A DNA stretch of 64,000 nucleotides from Methanococcoides burtonii DSM 6242 (GCF_000013725.1 NC_007955.1:2077579-2141578), one strand, 5' to 3'; counted from the stretch's first letter, positions 27,980 to 37,085 are shown. The notes: generated by a model not told the origin, from the letters alone. Made by a program: numbers and translations.

Positions 27980-28316
27980 GTAACTATTCAGCCTACCTAT
28001 AGTCAATCCTGTATTACCAACCTTTACACAAAAAAATTAGAAGCTCAAACAATTGTTGGAATAAATGGCATTCCAGCAATGATGTCGTACAATGTAGTGA
28101 CAAGAGTGACAACTGCTTCGGGACCTTGTTCATAAACTGCTAGGATTTCTTTGCGTTTCGTGTTCATTCACCCCTTGTTTGGCAAAACAAATTGATTTTT
28201 TGGGTGTGAACTTAAATAGAATGCTACTACTTGCTTTTTTCGTAAAAATCCATTTCAGAAGATGAAATAGATTGAGGTGGGGGGATTTTAGCACGCAAAG
28301 GTGGCTGAATAGTTAC
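27980..28316 (-). mobile_element. IS66-derived deletion element (337 bp) with 8-bp target duplication
   Basis: Ends are inverted repeats GTAACTATTCAGCC (left) and GGCTGAATAGTTAC (right). The element is flanked by a perfect 8-bp direct repeat GATATATT at 27972-27979 and 28317-28324. Termini starting GTAA and 8-bp duplications are IS66 family hallmarks. Inside is only the start of an IS66-type transposase. It sits in a sequence that continues as a decayed transposase on the right. Confidence 0.85.
28045..28167 (-). pseudogene. N-terminal stub of an IS66-type transposase
   Basis: 40 codons beginning MNTKRKEILAVYEQGPEAVV and ending at a stop. This matches the usual start of IS66 transposases in methanogens (EILAxYxxGPEAVV), after which the rest of the protein is missing. 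Confidence 0.7.
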
Positions 28317-28682
28317 GATATATTTTACAAAAATAGGATTCTATAGACATTACTGCAATTGATTCTACTGAATTTGCAAGTGGATATTGTAGTAATTATT
28401 ATTCCTGGCGAATTAAAAAGTGGAGACGAAGTTATGTAAAGAAGCATTTCGGTTGATGTTAGTAAATTTGTGATCACTGGTTACAAGATTTCTGGAAAAT
28501 CGGTTCATGATGCAAAACATGCAAGTGCGACAAGAAGCTAAAACATGAATTGCGGCAACGCTATCCCTTCCATTTGGGATAATCCTACTATGATATGCGT
28601 CAATGGTAACGTTGGGGTGTAAAGCTCATAGGACAATGTGGAGAAATTCGGAAGTCTAATCTGAATCATCTGCTAGGATAAG

Positions 28683-29511
28683 GTGCGACAAGAAGTTATA
28701 ACATGAATTGCGGCAACGCTATCCCTTCCATTTGGGTTAATCCTACTATGACACGCGCCAATGGTAACGTTGGGGTATGAAGCTCATAGGACAATGTGGA
28801 GAATCTCGAAAGTCTAATTCGAAACATCCACTAGGATAAGAACACTAAGAAGAAACGAAAGTTGAACCATTGTAAGAATCGTAAAGCAGAACAAGCGAAA
28901 TTAGATTGATTACGCTTGAACCAAAAGGTACAGAATCCGACCATTATGGCTCTTATCACATTATGGGAAATGGACACATGATTCTCGGTTTATAGATGGC
29001 TTCTAAGGTCTTCGCAATTATTCATGTTATAGAACTTGGTAAGCCCTATATGTTCCCTTCGGGGTAGGAATCCTGCAAAGAATGACGATGACATAGAGGG
29101 TAGAGGAAAGGAGTAGAAAGCGAATGACAAACTGTAATGGTGTGTATAAGGGTTCAAAATTTGCCCTAATCCGAAAGGATGCAGACTTACTCTATGGTAT
29201 CAAAACGTAAGAAGGAAGGTATGACCTATGAATGTAAGCTATTCAAATACATCAAAAGATGAAGCAAAAACACTGTTTAGTGGACATGCTGAACTTAACG
29301 ATGAGAAACTTACAGACATGTAACACATGTTAATAGGCTACAAGTCAGGATTACGAAGGCAGTTATTGAAGAAAATTGGAATTTGCAATTAATTCCAAAA
29401 ACAATAACTGTTGCCTGAAAAGGTTATGAGATGCTTGAGCTGTATGAAAGAAAACTTTCACGTACAGTTCTTAGGCGAGAAAGAGGGAGTAATCCCTCTG
29501 ACTTAGCCGAC
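28683..29511 (+). mobile_element. inner ORF-less group II intron (829 nt) nested in domain I of the outer intron
   Basis: Complete by its ends: GTGCGACAAG at the 5' side, domain V at 29437-29470, and a domain VI ending TTAGCCGAC. It is closely related to the outer intron throughout. Its reading frame is reduced to a start region (MNVSYSNTSKDEAKTLFSGH, then a stop) and a few terminal codons; about 1.5 kb of reverse transcriptase is deleted. It would need a protein supplied in trans, most simply from the outer intron. Confidence 0.88.
29437..29470 (+). ncRNA. domain V of inner group II intron
   Basis: 34 nt starting GAGCTGTATG and ending CGTACAGTTC. It folds into the standard stem, with a two-base CG bulge and an AAAA loop in place of the usual GAAA. 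The AGC triad is kept. Confidence 0.85.
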
Positions 29512-29897
29512 AATACTAAGAAGAACGTAAAAGTGAACCATTGTAAGAATCGTGAATTGCAACAAGCGAAACTAGATTGATACGCTTGAACTAAAAAGGT
29601 ATAGAATCAGACTATAATGGTTTTGCATACATTATAGGAAATGGACATATGATTCTCGGTTTATAGATGGCTTCTAAGGTATTCGCAATTATTCATGTTA
29701 TAGAACTTGGTAAGCCCTATATGTTCCCTTCGGGGTAGGAATTCCGTAAGGAAGGACAATGACATAGAGGGTAAAGGAAAGGAGTAGAAAGCGAATGATA
29801 ATTTGTAATGAATTATATAGGGGTTCAGAATTTGCCCTAATCCGAAAGGATGCAGACTTACTCTATGGTATCAAAACGTATGAATGAAGGTATAACT

Positions 29898-31628
29898 ATG
29901 AATGTAAGAATTTCAAATACACCAAATAATGAAGCAGAAGCCCTTAGTGGTCATGCTGAATTAAATGGTGAGAAGCTTACAGATATGCTCAACTGGAATT
30001 TCATCAATTGGAGTTCCGTTGAATCACATGTTAATAGAATACAAGTCAGAATTACGAAAGCAGTTATTAACAAAAATTGGAATTTAGTAAAAAGACTAAG
30101 TTATTTGCTAACCCATTCTCACTATGCTAAACTGTTAGCTGTCAGAAAGGTTATTCGAAATAAGGGTAGAAGAACAGCAGGAATCGATGGAGAATTCTGG
30201 TCAACACCAGTTTCCAAAGTGAATGCGGCTCGAAGTCTATCTGATAAAAGATATAAGGCAAAACCATTAAAAAGAATCTTTATTGAGAAATATGGTTCTG
30301 ATAAGAAGCGACCTTTAGGTATCCCGACCATGTACGATAGAGCTATGCAAGCATTATATGCATTAGCACTTGACCCCATTGCAGAAGTAACAGCAGATAA
30401 ACGTTCTTTTGGATTCAGAAAATTCAGAAGTACACATGATGCTTGCAGTCAAATTTTTGGAACAATAAGCAAAAAGGATTCTGCACAATGTATACTGGAA
30501 GGCGATATTAAAGGTTGTTTCGACAACATCAGTCACCAATGGTTAATTGACAATATCCCAATGGATAAATCAATTCTTAAACAATTCCTCAAAGCAGGAT
30601 TTGTTTATGAAAATTCTCTATTTCCAACGAAAGCAGGAACACCACAAGGCGGTATTATATCACCAATATTAGCCAACATGACCTTAGATGGAATTGAAGG
30701 TGTATTGGCTGACAAATATCATCGAGGTGTAAGCGGTAAAATAACAACTCGTCAACGTGCAAAACACAAAGTTAATTTTGTGCGATACGCAGATGATTTT
30801 ATTGTTACTGCAAAGACTAAAGAAATAGCAGAAGAAGCAAAAGAATTGATTAAGAATTTCCTAACGGATAGAGGTTTAGAACTATCTGATGAAAAAACCC
30901 TTATTACTCACATCGATGATGGTTTTGACTTTTTAGGTTGGAATGTCAGAAAATACAAAGGAAAACTTCTCATAAAACCGTCTAAGAAATCTATCAAGAA
31001 AGTAACTGAAAAAATCAGTAATACTATCAAAGATGGAAAAACTTGGACACAAGAAGATTTAATCTCTAAACTTAACCCTATCATAACTGGATGGTCAAAT
31101 TATCATCAAGGAGTGGCTTCCAAAGAAACATTCTCCTTAATTGATTTTAAGATATGGAATATACTTTGGAAATGGGCTAAGAGAAGACACCCCATGAAAT
31201 CAAGAACTTGGATTGCACACAAATACTGGCATCCCAAAGGAACGAGGAAATGGGTATTTTCAACAATGAAAAACCAACTTAAATTAATGTCAGATAAAAT
31301 GATAGTTCGAAACCCACAAATAAAACTGGATAAGAACCCTTACACTGACACCGAATACTTTGTTGAACGCAAGCTCAATCAAGGTTCTAAAAAGTTATCA
31401 GGAAAGTTTAAAACCGTATGGAAGAATCAAAAAGGCAAATGTCCGTTTTGTAATCTATTGATTGACATTAACAACGGTGGAGAGGAACGCCCTTTACATC
31501 ATAAAAATGGAAATCATGACGATAATGGAATAACAAACTTAGTTTATGCACATGTATATTGTCATAGACAATATCATGCAAATAATCCAAAAATAACTGT
31601 TGCCCGACAAGGGTTAAGAGATGCTTGA
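29898..31628 (+). CDS. ltrA: group II intron reverse transcriptase/maturase with HNH endonuclease
   Basis: About 576 aa, intact. The reverse transcriptase core contains KRPLGIPTMYDRAMQALYAL, GDIKGCFDNI, GTPQGGIISPILANM and the catalytic YADDF near residue 297. A maturase (X) domain follows (SKLNPIITGWSNYHQG). The C-terminus is an HNH module with zinc-type cysteines (CPFCNLLIDIN, RPLHHKNGNHDDNGI, YCHRQYH). The ATG at 29898 has AAGG upstream and is the start conserved in the inner intron; the longer frame from 29850 is out of register there. Confidence 0.93.
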   Translation: MNVRISNTPNNEAEALSGHAELNGEKLTDMLNWNFINWSSVESHVNRIQVRITKAVINKNWNLVKRLSYLLTHSHYAKLLAVRKVIRNKGRRTAGIDGEFWSTPVSKVNAARSLSDKRYKAKPLKRIFIEKYGSDKKRPLGIPTMYDRAMQALYALALDPIAEVTADKRSFGFRKFRSTHDACSQIFGTISKKDSAQCILEGDIKGCFDNISHQWLIDNIPMDKSILKQFLKAGFVYENSLFPTKAGTPQGGIISPILANMTLDGIEGVLADKYHRGVSGKITTRQRAKHKVNFVRYADDFIVTAKTKEIAEEAKELIKNFLTDRGLELSDEKTLITHIDDGFDFLGWNVRKYKGKLLIKPSKKSIKKVTEKISNTIKDGKTWTQEDLISKLNPIITGWSNYHQGVASKETFSLIDFKIWNILWKWAKRRHPMKSRTWIAHKYWHPKGTRKWVFSTMKNQLKLMSDKMIVRNPQIKLDKNPYTDTEYFVERKLNQGSKKLSGKFKTVWKNQKGKCPFCNLLIDINNGGEERPLHHKNGNHDDNGITNLVYAHVYCHRQYHANNPKITVARQGLRDA

Positions 31629-31660
31629 GCTGTGTGAGGTGAAAGTCTCACGCACGGTTC
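31627..31660 (+). ncRNA. domain V of outer group II intron
   Basis: 34 nt starting GAGCTGTGTG and ending CGCACGGTTC, with a GAAA tetraloop, a CG bulge and the AGC triad. It differs from the inner copy at several stem positions, mostly by paired changes. Confidence 0.9.
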
Positions 31661-32279
31661 TTAGGCGAGAAAGAGGGAGTAATCTCTCTGACTTAGCCGA
31701 CAGACATTGCGATTGCAATGTCATCGCAATAGGAGATCTAGATATTATGTGATGGATAAAGCCTATAATTCTGAAAACATACACAATTGACGAGGGAAAA
31801 ACTCGGATCAATAGCAATTGTTCCACTGAGACAACGTGAATGAAAGCGAATCTAAGGAATATATCGTAGAAAATGTTACAGGAATTCGATAGTAAGATAT
31901 ACTCTATGTGGAATTTGAGTGAAACGATGTTCTCAGCTTTGAAAAGAAAGTATGGAGAAAACTTACGTGCGAGAAAGTATCGAAATCAAGTAAAAGAAGT
32001 GAAGTTCAAAGTGATATTACACAATCCTGATAAGTTCATCAAGACTGTGTTTTTAGTTTGGATGAGGATTTCTACAAAGCCGATTTTTCTGCAATGGACA
32101 ATGTCCTCTATTCCATTGGATAATTTCAAGTTTCCATCTCTACAATTTAGAATTATGTGCTATTTTTAGTATCAATGACCCTGGTCAGTGGTCTTTATTT
32201 GATATTGATCTGCCAGCGGTTCACAGCTAATGTTAGCTATTCAATGAGGTCTGTAACAAAAAAAGAGAAAGAGTGAATT

Positions 32280-33587
32280 TCACTCTTTGATATGTTTCTT
32301 CCTGTAGAATATCAATGATCCTGTCAGTATAGTTATTCCTGCAATAAGGGTGACCAAATTATAGCTGAACACTGTTCTTTTGTTCGGGTCATTACTATCC
32401 TGATATGAACTGTCTGTTTCAGTTTCATCGATACTCATCTGGTTTTCCTTGTCTTCTATGCCTACAATGGCAAAAGGTGAGAACGAGTCTGGAGTTGACT
32501 GGTAATAGGCAATACCATCAAGGGTCTTAATGTATGTCGTTGGGACGGTCTCCCACTGGTCTGAGCCAGAGTTATAATGCATGATGGATACTCTGTGAGG
32601 GTCGATGTTGTTCTCTTCAAGCCATGCAGTATTGACATTGAACTCAAGTAGTGCATCCTTTATGTTCTTTGGAATTGCAAACCCTTCGTATCCTACCCAG
32701 ATGTTCAGGTTCTTGTAAACTATTCCTTCTGGTGTTTCCTTTACAAGCTCTGATGTTTCCTTCAGGATCTCTATGGTAATGGGTACGCTTCTGGCTGTCA
32801 CACTGGATGTGAACTTTATATATGTAACAGGATTTGAGGTGTGTTCGAAATGGTGTTCTGCCGGGGTGCCACTAATAACGCGCAGGTTGGTGGATTCGGT
32901 TATCAGTACATTCTTTGCATCTTTGTCCGGGCTTGCTCCGCCACCACTTCCACCGGAGCTGCCTCCTGATCCGGAATTACTGTCTGATGTGCTTGTATCG
33001 CTTGATGGCGAATTTAGATGTATCGTCTTTGTTTCACCATCAATGGTGAGCTTAAAATTTCCTTCCGGCATGGAACTGGTCGAATACCGGAACTCGTAAC
33101 TTCCATCCTTTACGGGTATCTCACTTGTTGCGGTTATCTTCATATCGACTGATGTTTTTGCCGGCTGGGCATTTCCTGTCAGTTTTATAGAGTATGATCC
33201 TTTGGGAACATTGGACATTGAATAGGAGGCTTTCCCGTTGGTTGCGGAAGGGTGGGCAGCTGTGAACCAGAACATGAGCTTTGCTTTGACCTCCAGGTCT
33301 TCCACATTGGTAGCCTCTACGAGGAAGTTGTTCGGTCCTTCGGGGATGGCGACTTTACCAATATAGTAAAGATATTCTCCATTTTCGACTTGAACTGTTT
33401 TAGTGAACACTATCTTTGCAGGGACTGTGTTTGTTGACGAATCTCCTGTGACGATGATCTCATCACCAACTGTCGGGTCTGTCGGGTTGATGTCAAAAGC
33501 ACTTGCAGAAGGTATCAATGAGAATAGACTTAGTGTGATGCACACAAGTAAGCATAATTTTATGTTCCTATGCATATGTATTACCAT
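32280..33587 (-). CDS. surface protein with PGF-pre-PGF domain and membrane anchor
   Basis: 435 aa. Signal peptide ends near SASAFDINP (about residue 31). Residues 31-200 are beta-rich domains (PTVGDEIIVTGDSS, SYEFRYSTSSMPEG). A Gly/Ser linker follows (about 205-225). The PGF-pre-PGF domain spans about 235-380: NPVTYIKFTSSVTA, GIVYKNLNIWVGYEGFA, AWLEENNIDPHRVSIMHY, STPDSFSPFAIVG. The C-terminus is a membrane segment (LVTLIAGITILTGSLIFY) with a basic end and no PGF motif, so it is anchored directly. The start may be the codon at 33587 or the ATG at 33575. Confidence 0.83.
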   Translation of the reverse strand: MVIHMHRNIKLCLLVCITLSLFSLIPSASAFDINPTDPTVGDEIIVTGDSSTNTVPAKIVFTKTVQVENGEYLYYIGKVAIPEGPNNFLVEATNVEDLEVKAKLMFWFTAAHPSATNGKASYSMSNVPKGSYSIKLTGNAQPAKTSVDMKITATSEIPVKDGSYEFRYSTSSMPEGNFKLTIDGETKTIHLNSPSSDTSTSDSNSGSGGSSGGSGGGASPDKDAKNVLITESTNLRVISGTPAEHHFEHTSNPVTYIKFTSSVTARSVPITIEILKETSELVKETPEGIVYKNLNIWVGYEGFAIPKNIKDALLEFNVNTAWLEENNIDPHRVSIMHYNSGSDQWETVPTTYIKTLDGIAYYQSTPDSFSPFAIVGIEDKENQMSIDETETDSSYQDSNDPNKRTVFSYNLVTLIAGITILTGSLIFYRKKHIKE

Positions 33588-33742
33588 TTGATAAGTTTTT
33601 GAATCTCTTTAAGTTTTATATAATGCCATCTTATAATATTTTTATGAATTTCTCTCTTTCTTTGAGTATGTTGCAATGTACTTAAGGATTTCCAGTATTA
33701 TGAATTTTCTGATAAGTTGACCAAATTATTATTGTATTATAT

Positions 33743-35020
33743 GAGATTATCAAATTAGCTCATAAATCCTCCCATTCTAATTTGATGACATTACCTCATA
33801 CATAATTTGCAAATGAGTTAGTTTCTTTAACTCCATTTTGCAAATTTGTAGCTACAAGCAATTGATATGCAACGAAATTCATAACTGAATACAGTTTCTT
33901 ACTGCTATTTTTCATTCCTCTGATGTCGAACTTTACAGTCCACTTAATATGATTGTGTACTCGTTCACATTCACCCCTGTGCGAATAATCTTCATCGAAT
34001 CCATCATCTTTGATATTCTTGTTTCGCAAGTGCATACCTCCCTGTTTTTCTCTTCCATTTTCATAGAGGAAATGAAGTTTTTCTTCATATTTCATATGAA
34101 TAGATCCACCAAGTTTCCACATTTTGTTAACCCAGTGATCAATTCTTTCCATCATTCCCTCGTATTGAACTTTAGAATCTGAAAAGTATGCAATCACTGG
34201 TTTTGCATTCAACTTATACCAGATATCTGCATGATTCCTGAATGAATCATAACCTCCATCCAATGCATAAGTGTCAATGTCAACTCCCATTTCTACCAAT
34301 GCATCAATATGTTTCTTCAATTCAGGAGAATCGTGAGAAGCACCTTTTGTATGAGTCATGTAGATTGGAAGTGTTCCAATCATGGTGATGTGAGCTTTGT
34401 CCATCTTACAATTATAATGCGGATTGTAATCTGCATACTTGTCATATCTTGATGCTTCAAGTGGAGTTGAATCTGTTTTCGCATCTCTAATCTTTGTATT
34501 TTTAGAGATATTCTTTCCAATTTTGAACATTACTTCATCGAGTCCAGTTTTTCCAAGTCTGTATTTTACAAAATGATGCAGTGTTGCAGGGGATGGAAGA
34601 TTCATAATGCCGTTATTGTCTTCAAAAGAAAGAAGCTGCGCTTCTTCTTTTGTTAAGGTCGATATTGTTTTCTCAAATGAGAGGTTTCTATAACATTTCA
34701 CAACGATGAGCTTTATCATTGACGAAACCTTATACCGAAAGTGCCAGTCCTTATCGGTATAATAGCTACTTTCAACATAAGAAGCAATGTCATCGATATC
34801 TAAGAAATACAAAAATTGGCATATTGATGCATTATCTGTGTTCAGATAGTTAGCAATTGAATCTCTGGTACAGATTCCGTCCGAAACATCGTAATAATAT
34901 TTCATGGACTGGCACATTTTCTACAATATAAATGTAATGCATAAGCTATGCTCAGAGTGGTGCCAGTAGTCTTGAAAAAAGAGTTACGCTTTTAAAGCGA
35001 AAAGCTAATTTGATAATCTC
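33743..35020 (-). mobile_element. insertion sequence, 1278 bp, 18-bp inverted repeats, 5-bp target duplication
   Basis: Ends GAGATTATCAAATTAGCT on the left and its complement AGCTAATTTGATAATCTC on the right, flanked by TATAT at 33738-33742 and 35021-35025. Holds one full-length transposase, so it looks complete and possibly active. Unrelated to the IS5-type copies in this window. Confidence 0.88.
33796..34917 (-). CDS. DDE transposase (IS4/IS5-like)
   Basis: 373 aa, intact. Candidate catalytic residues: D in RDAKTDSTPLEASRYD, D in YALDGGYDSFRNH, and E in SHRGECERVHNHIKW, in the order and spacing of the IS4/IS5 class. The N-terminal part (FRYKVSSMIKLIVVKCYRNL) resembles the DNA-binding helices of that group. 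An internal ATG four codons in could be the true start. Confidence 0.88.
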   Translation of the reverse strand: MCQSMKYYYDVSDGICTRDSIANYLNTDNASICQFLYFLDIDDIASYVESSYYTDKDWHFRYKVSSMIKLIVVKCYRNLSFEKTISTLTKEEAQLLSFEDNNGIMNLPSPATLHHFVKYRLGKTGLDEVMFKIGKNISKNTKIRDAKTDSTPLEASRYDKYADYNPHYNCKMDKAHITMIGTLPIYMTHTKGASHDSPELKKHIDALVEMGVDIDTYALDGGYDSFRNHADIWYKLNAKPVIAYFSDSKVQYEGMMERIDHWVNKMWKLGGSIHMKYEEKLHFLYENGREKQGGMHLRNKNIKDDGFDEDYSHRGECERVHNHIKWTVKFDIRGMKNSSKKLYSVMNFVAYQLLVATNLQNGVKETNSFANYV

Positions 35021-35125
35021 TATATATTGACACATTTTAAAACTATTGTATGTACTTCAAACATGTTTATAAAGCATGAATCAAATCTATGGAACCTATA
35101 ATATTTATCCTGAAGAGAAATTAAG

Positions 35126-36010
35126 ATGGCTGATATGAATGATGTTCCTTCTGATCTCAAGATCGTTGTCTCAATGGTATTACTTACTTGTGGGTTCATA
35201 CTGATTCCTCAATTAAGTGATACTGCCATACGTACTATCCTGGGCTTACCGATGGTTCTTTTCCTGCCGGGTTATTCACTGATCGCAGCTCTTTTCCCAA
35301 ACAGGGATGACCTTGACGGGATCGAGAGGGTGGCACTTAGTTTTGGTTTGAGCATTGCAGTGGTGCCTCTCATTGGGCTTGGTCTTAACTATACTCCCTG
35401 GGGCATCAGGTTACTGCCGATCCTTATCTCACTGTCATTCTTCACTATTGGGATGTGTGTGGTAGCATTGCTTAGGAGGCGTACTCTTCCGGAGGGTGAG
35501 GAGTTTAGTGTTCCATTTGCATCCACCTATCATTCTATGAAGGGGGAACTGTCAAAAAAGCCGGACAATAAACTTGATCGGGTCCTTTCGATCATCCTTG
35601 TCCTGTCCATTATCGCTTCCATAGTTACCCTTATCTATGTGGTGGTAACGCCTAAGGAAGGTGAAAAGTTCACAGAGTTCTACATACTTGGTATTGATGG
35701 TATGGCTGATGGGTATCCTACGAATTTCACTTTGGGTGAAAGTGGGAATGTTATTGTTGGTGTTGTGAACCATGAGTATGAGGTCACTGATTATTCTTTG
35801 CGTCTTTTCCTTGAGAACAATTCGTCATCTGTGGCGTATGAACAGCTTTACATGAGCCTTGAGCACAATGAGACGTGGGAAGAGGAACTGTCCTTTATGC
35901 CGGAGGTTGTGGGGGAGGATATGAAGTTACAGTTCCTGCTCTATAAAGATGGCAATATGACTGTTCCATACAGGGACCTTCATCTCTGGATCGATGTGGG
36001 GGAGGGCTAA
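35126..36010 (+). CDS. DUF1616 membrane protein
   Basis: 294 aa. Four N-terminal membrane segments (about residues 9-115), with the family pattern LGLPMVLFLPGYSLIAALFP and DGIERVALSFGLSIAVVPLIG. A fifth segment (about 150-173) leads to a C-terminal external beta domain (FYILGIDGMADGYPTNFTLG, VVNHEYEVTDYSLRLFL) like an archaeal cell-surface Ig fold. The stop is one base before the start of a CPBP protease gene, with a shared Shine-Dalgarno region, so the two are co-translated. Function unknown; surface protein handling is a reasonable inference. Confidence 0.82.
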   Translation: MADMNDVPSDLKIVVSMVLLTCGFILIPQLSDTAIRTILGLPMVLFLPGYSLIAALFPNRDDLDGIERVALSFGLSIAVVPLIGLGLNYTPWGIRLLPILISLSFFTIGMCVVALLRRRTLPEGEEFSVPFASTYHSMKGELSKKPDNKLDRVLSIILVLSIIASIVTLIYVVVTPKEGEKFTEFYILGIDGMADGYPTNFTLGESGNVIVGVVNHEYEVTDYSLRLFLENNSSSVAYEQLYMSLEHNETWEEELSFMPEVVGEDMKLQFLLYKDGNMTVPYRDLHLWIDVGEG

Positions 36011-36011
36011 G

Positions 36012-36827
36012 ATGGATCCCGATATCGGTAGTGAAGATGTTGCTCTTCAGAATGGACGTGTGAAATATTTTCTAAATATGGAACATCTGACGATCATTAT
36101 TCCTTCCCTTACAATTATACTAGCTGAGCTTTCGTTATTCTTTGGATATACAAAGCTCTCTACATGGGTGCATATTATTTTGCTGGTGGTACTGACCTTA
36201 TCGACCATTGTTATCAATGATGCGGACACTCAGTATCTTTTCCGTGCTTTCATCCTACTTTCCCTGTTGCGTATATTGAACCTGTCGATGCCGGTGTTCT
36301 TTGATCTGACATTATACTCTTATGTGTTCATATATGCGCCCCTTTTAATTCCTATCTATGTTCTGGTGAAGGACCAGGGGCTTGATATGAAATCTCTGGG
36401 TATGGTAAGGTCCATCAGGTATTATGAATTACCTCTTGCTCTGCTGGTAGGTCTGATCATTGCATTAGGTGAGTTCATGATCATCAAACCGGGTTATCTT
36501 ATTCCGGACCTTTCATTTTTCAATTTGCTTAAGATCTCAATTGTGATGATAATTTTTGTAGGTTTCTTTGAAGAGATCATTTTCAGGTCGATACTGCAAA
36601 CAAAACTGGAGTCGATGATAGGTAAATATCAGGGACTTTTTCTTGCAAGTATCCTTTTCGGTGTCATGCACTCCGGATATGGTACGCTTTATGAGATGCT
36701 CTTCACTGCGTTTGCGGGATTGGTGCTGGGATATATGTATCAGAGAAGCCGAAGTCTATTTTTAGTTAGCATTACTCACGGTTTTGTTAATGTGTTCCTT
36801 TTCGGAGTTCTGCCCCATCTGGCATGA
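36012..36827 (+). CDS. CPBP family intramembrane metalloprotease
   Basis: 271 aa with about eight membrane segments. All three CPBP (Abi/CAAX protease) motifs are present: EEIIFR (about residue 190), FGVMH, and HGFVN. GGGAGGG lies 5 bases before the ATG at 36012, which is preferred over 35994. Such enzymes cleave within or near membranes; the target is unknown, but the tight pairing with the DUF1616 protein suggests joint action at the membrane or surface. Confidence 0.88.
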   Translation: MDPDIGSEDVALQNGRVKYFLNMEHLTIIIPSLTIILAELSLFFGYTKLSTWVHIILLVVLTLSTIVINDADTQYLFRAFILLSLLRILNLSMPVFFDLTLYSYVFIYAPLLIPIYVLVKDQGLDMKSLGMVRSIRYYELPLALLVGLIIALGEFMIIKPGYLIPDLSFFNLLKISIVMIIFVGFFEEIIFRSILQTKLESMIGKYQGLFLASILFGVMHSGYGTLYEMLFTAFAGLVLGYMYQRSRSLFLVSITHGFVNVFLFGVLPHLA

Positions 36828-36922
36828 TCTGATCTTATGGGGCAGTTGGCTGGAACCTTAATGTTGTTTGTTTTTCAGTGTTCGTTCTCATTCTGGGAAA
36901 GCTACGATTGTCTACTATCCAT

Positions 36923-37085
36923 CCCAAGTTTGACAGTTTATAAAAATTTATGTTAATTAATGTTATGTAAAAACTATAATTTGTGATATATTCTTATTTT
37001 AGTTACAGATTGGGCAAACATTGATGGAAAATAAGCAAAATACCACATAAATTAACATTAATTTTTATAAACTGTCAAACTTGGG
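36923..37085. repeat. 163-bp MITE with about 40-bp inverted repeats and 6-bp target duplication
   Basis: Both ends begin CCCAAGTTTGACAGTTTATA reading inward; the repeats match for about 36 of the first 38 bases. ATCCAT flanks it at 36917-36922 and 37086-37091. The middle 80 bases have no open frame, so it depends on a transposase elsewhere. It fills most of the gap between the CPBP gene and 37257. Confidence 0.8.

Larger units (their letters stand above)
28525..31701 (+). mobile_element. outer group II intron encoding a reverse transcriptase
   Basis: Starts with the group II consensus GTGCGACAAG and ends with domain V (31627-31660) and domain VI, finishing CTTAGCCGAC with a candidate branch-point A seven bases from the end. 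The intron sequence is split: 28525-28682, then, after the inserted inner intron, 29512-31701. The inner intron shows the same sequence uninterrupted (GGATAAG then AACACTAAG), which fixes the join. Encodes the reverse transcriptase at 29898-31628. Inserted in a transposase gene. Confidence 0.9.
28325..32169 (+). pseudogene. decayed IS4/IS5-like transposase gene, interrupted by a group II intron
   Basis: The left part (28325-28524) encodes [20 protein letters not shown] and, after a frameshift near 28451, [20 protein letters not shown]. The right part (31702-32169) continues TLRLQCHRNRRSRYYVMDKA, then shifted pieces GSIAIVPLRQRE and WNLSETMFSALKRKYGENLR. Joining 28524 to 31702 gives an uninterrupted frame across the junction (VHDAKHAKTLRLQCHRN), including the catalytic MDKAY region. 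Several stops and shifts elsewhere show it is dead. Its N-terminal part is further disrupted by the IS66-derived element to the left. Confidence 0.8.

Noticed and set aside
29221-29322. Short peptide gene MNVSYSNTSKDEAKTLFSGH in the inner intron
   Set aside because: It aligns with the start of the outer intron's reverse transcriptase and stops at a deletion point, so it is a remnant, not a gene.
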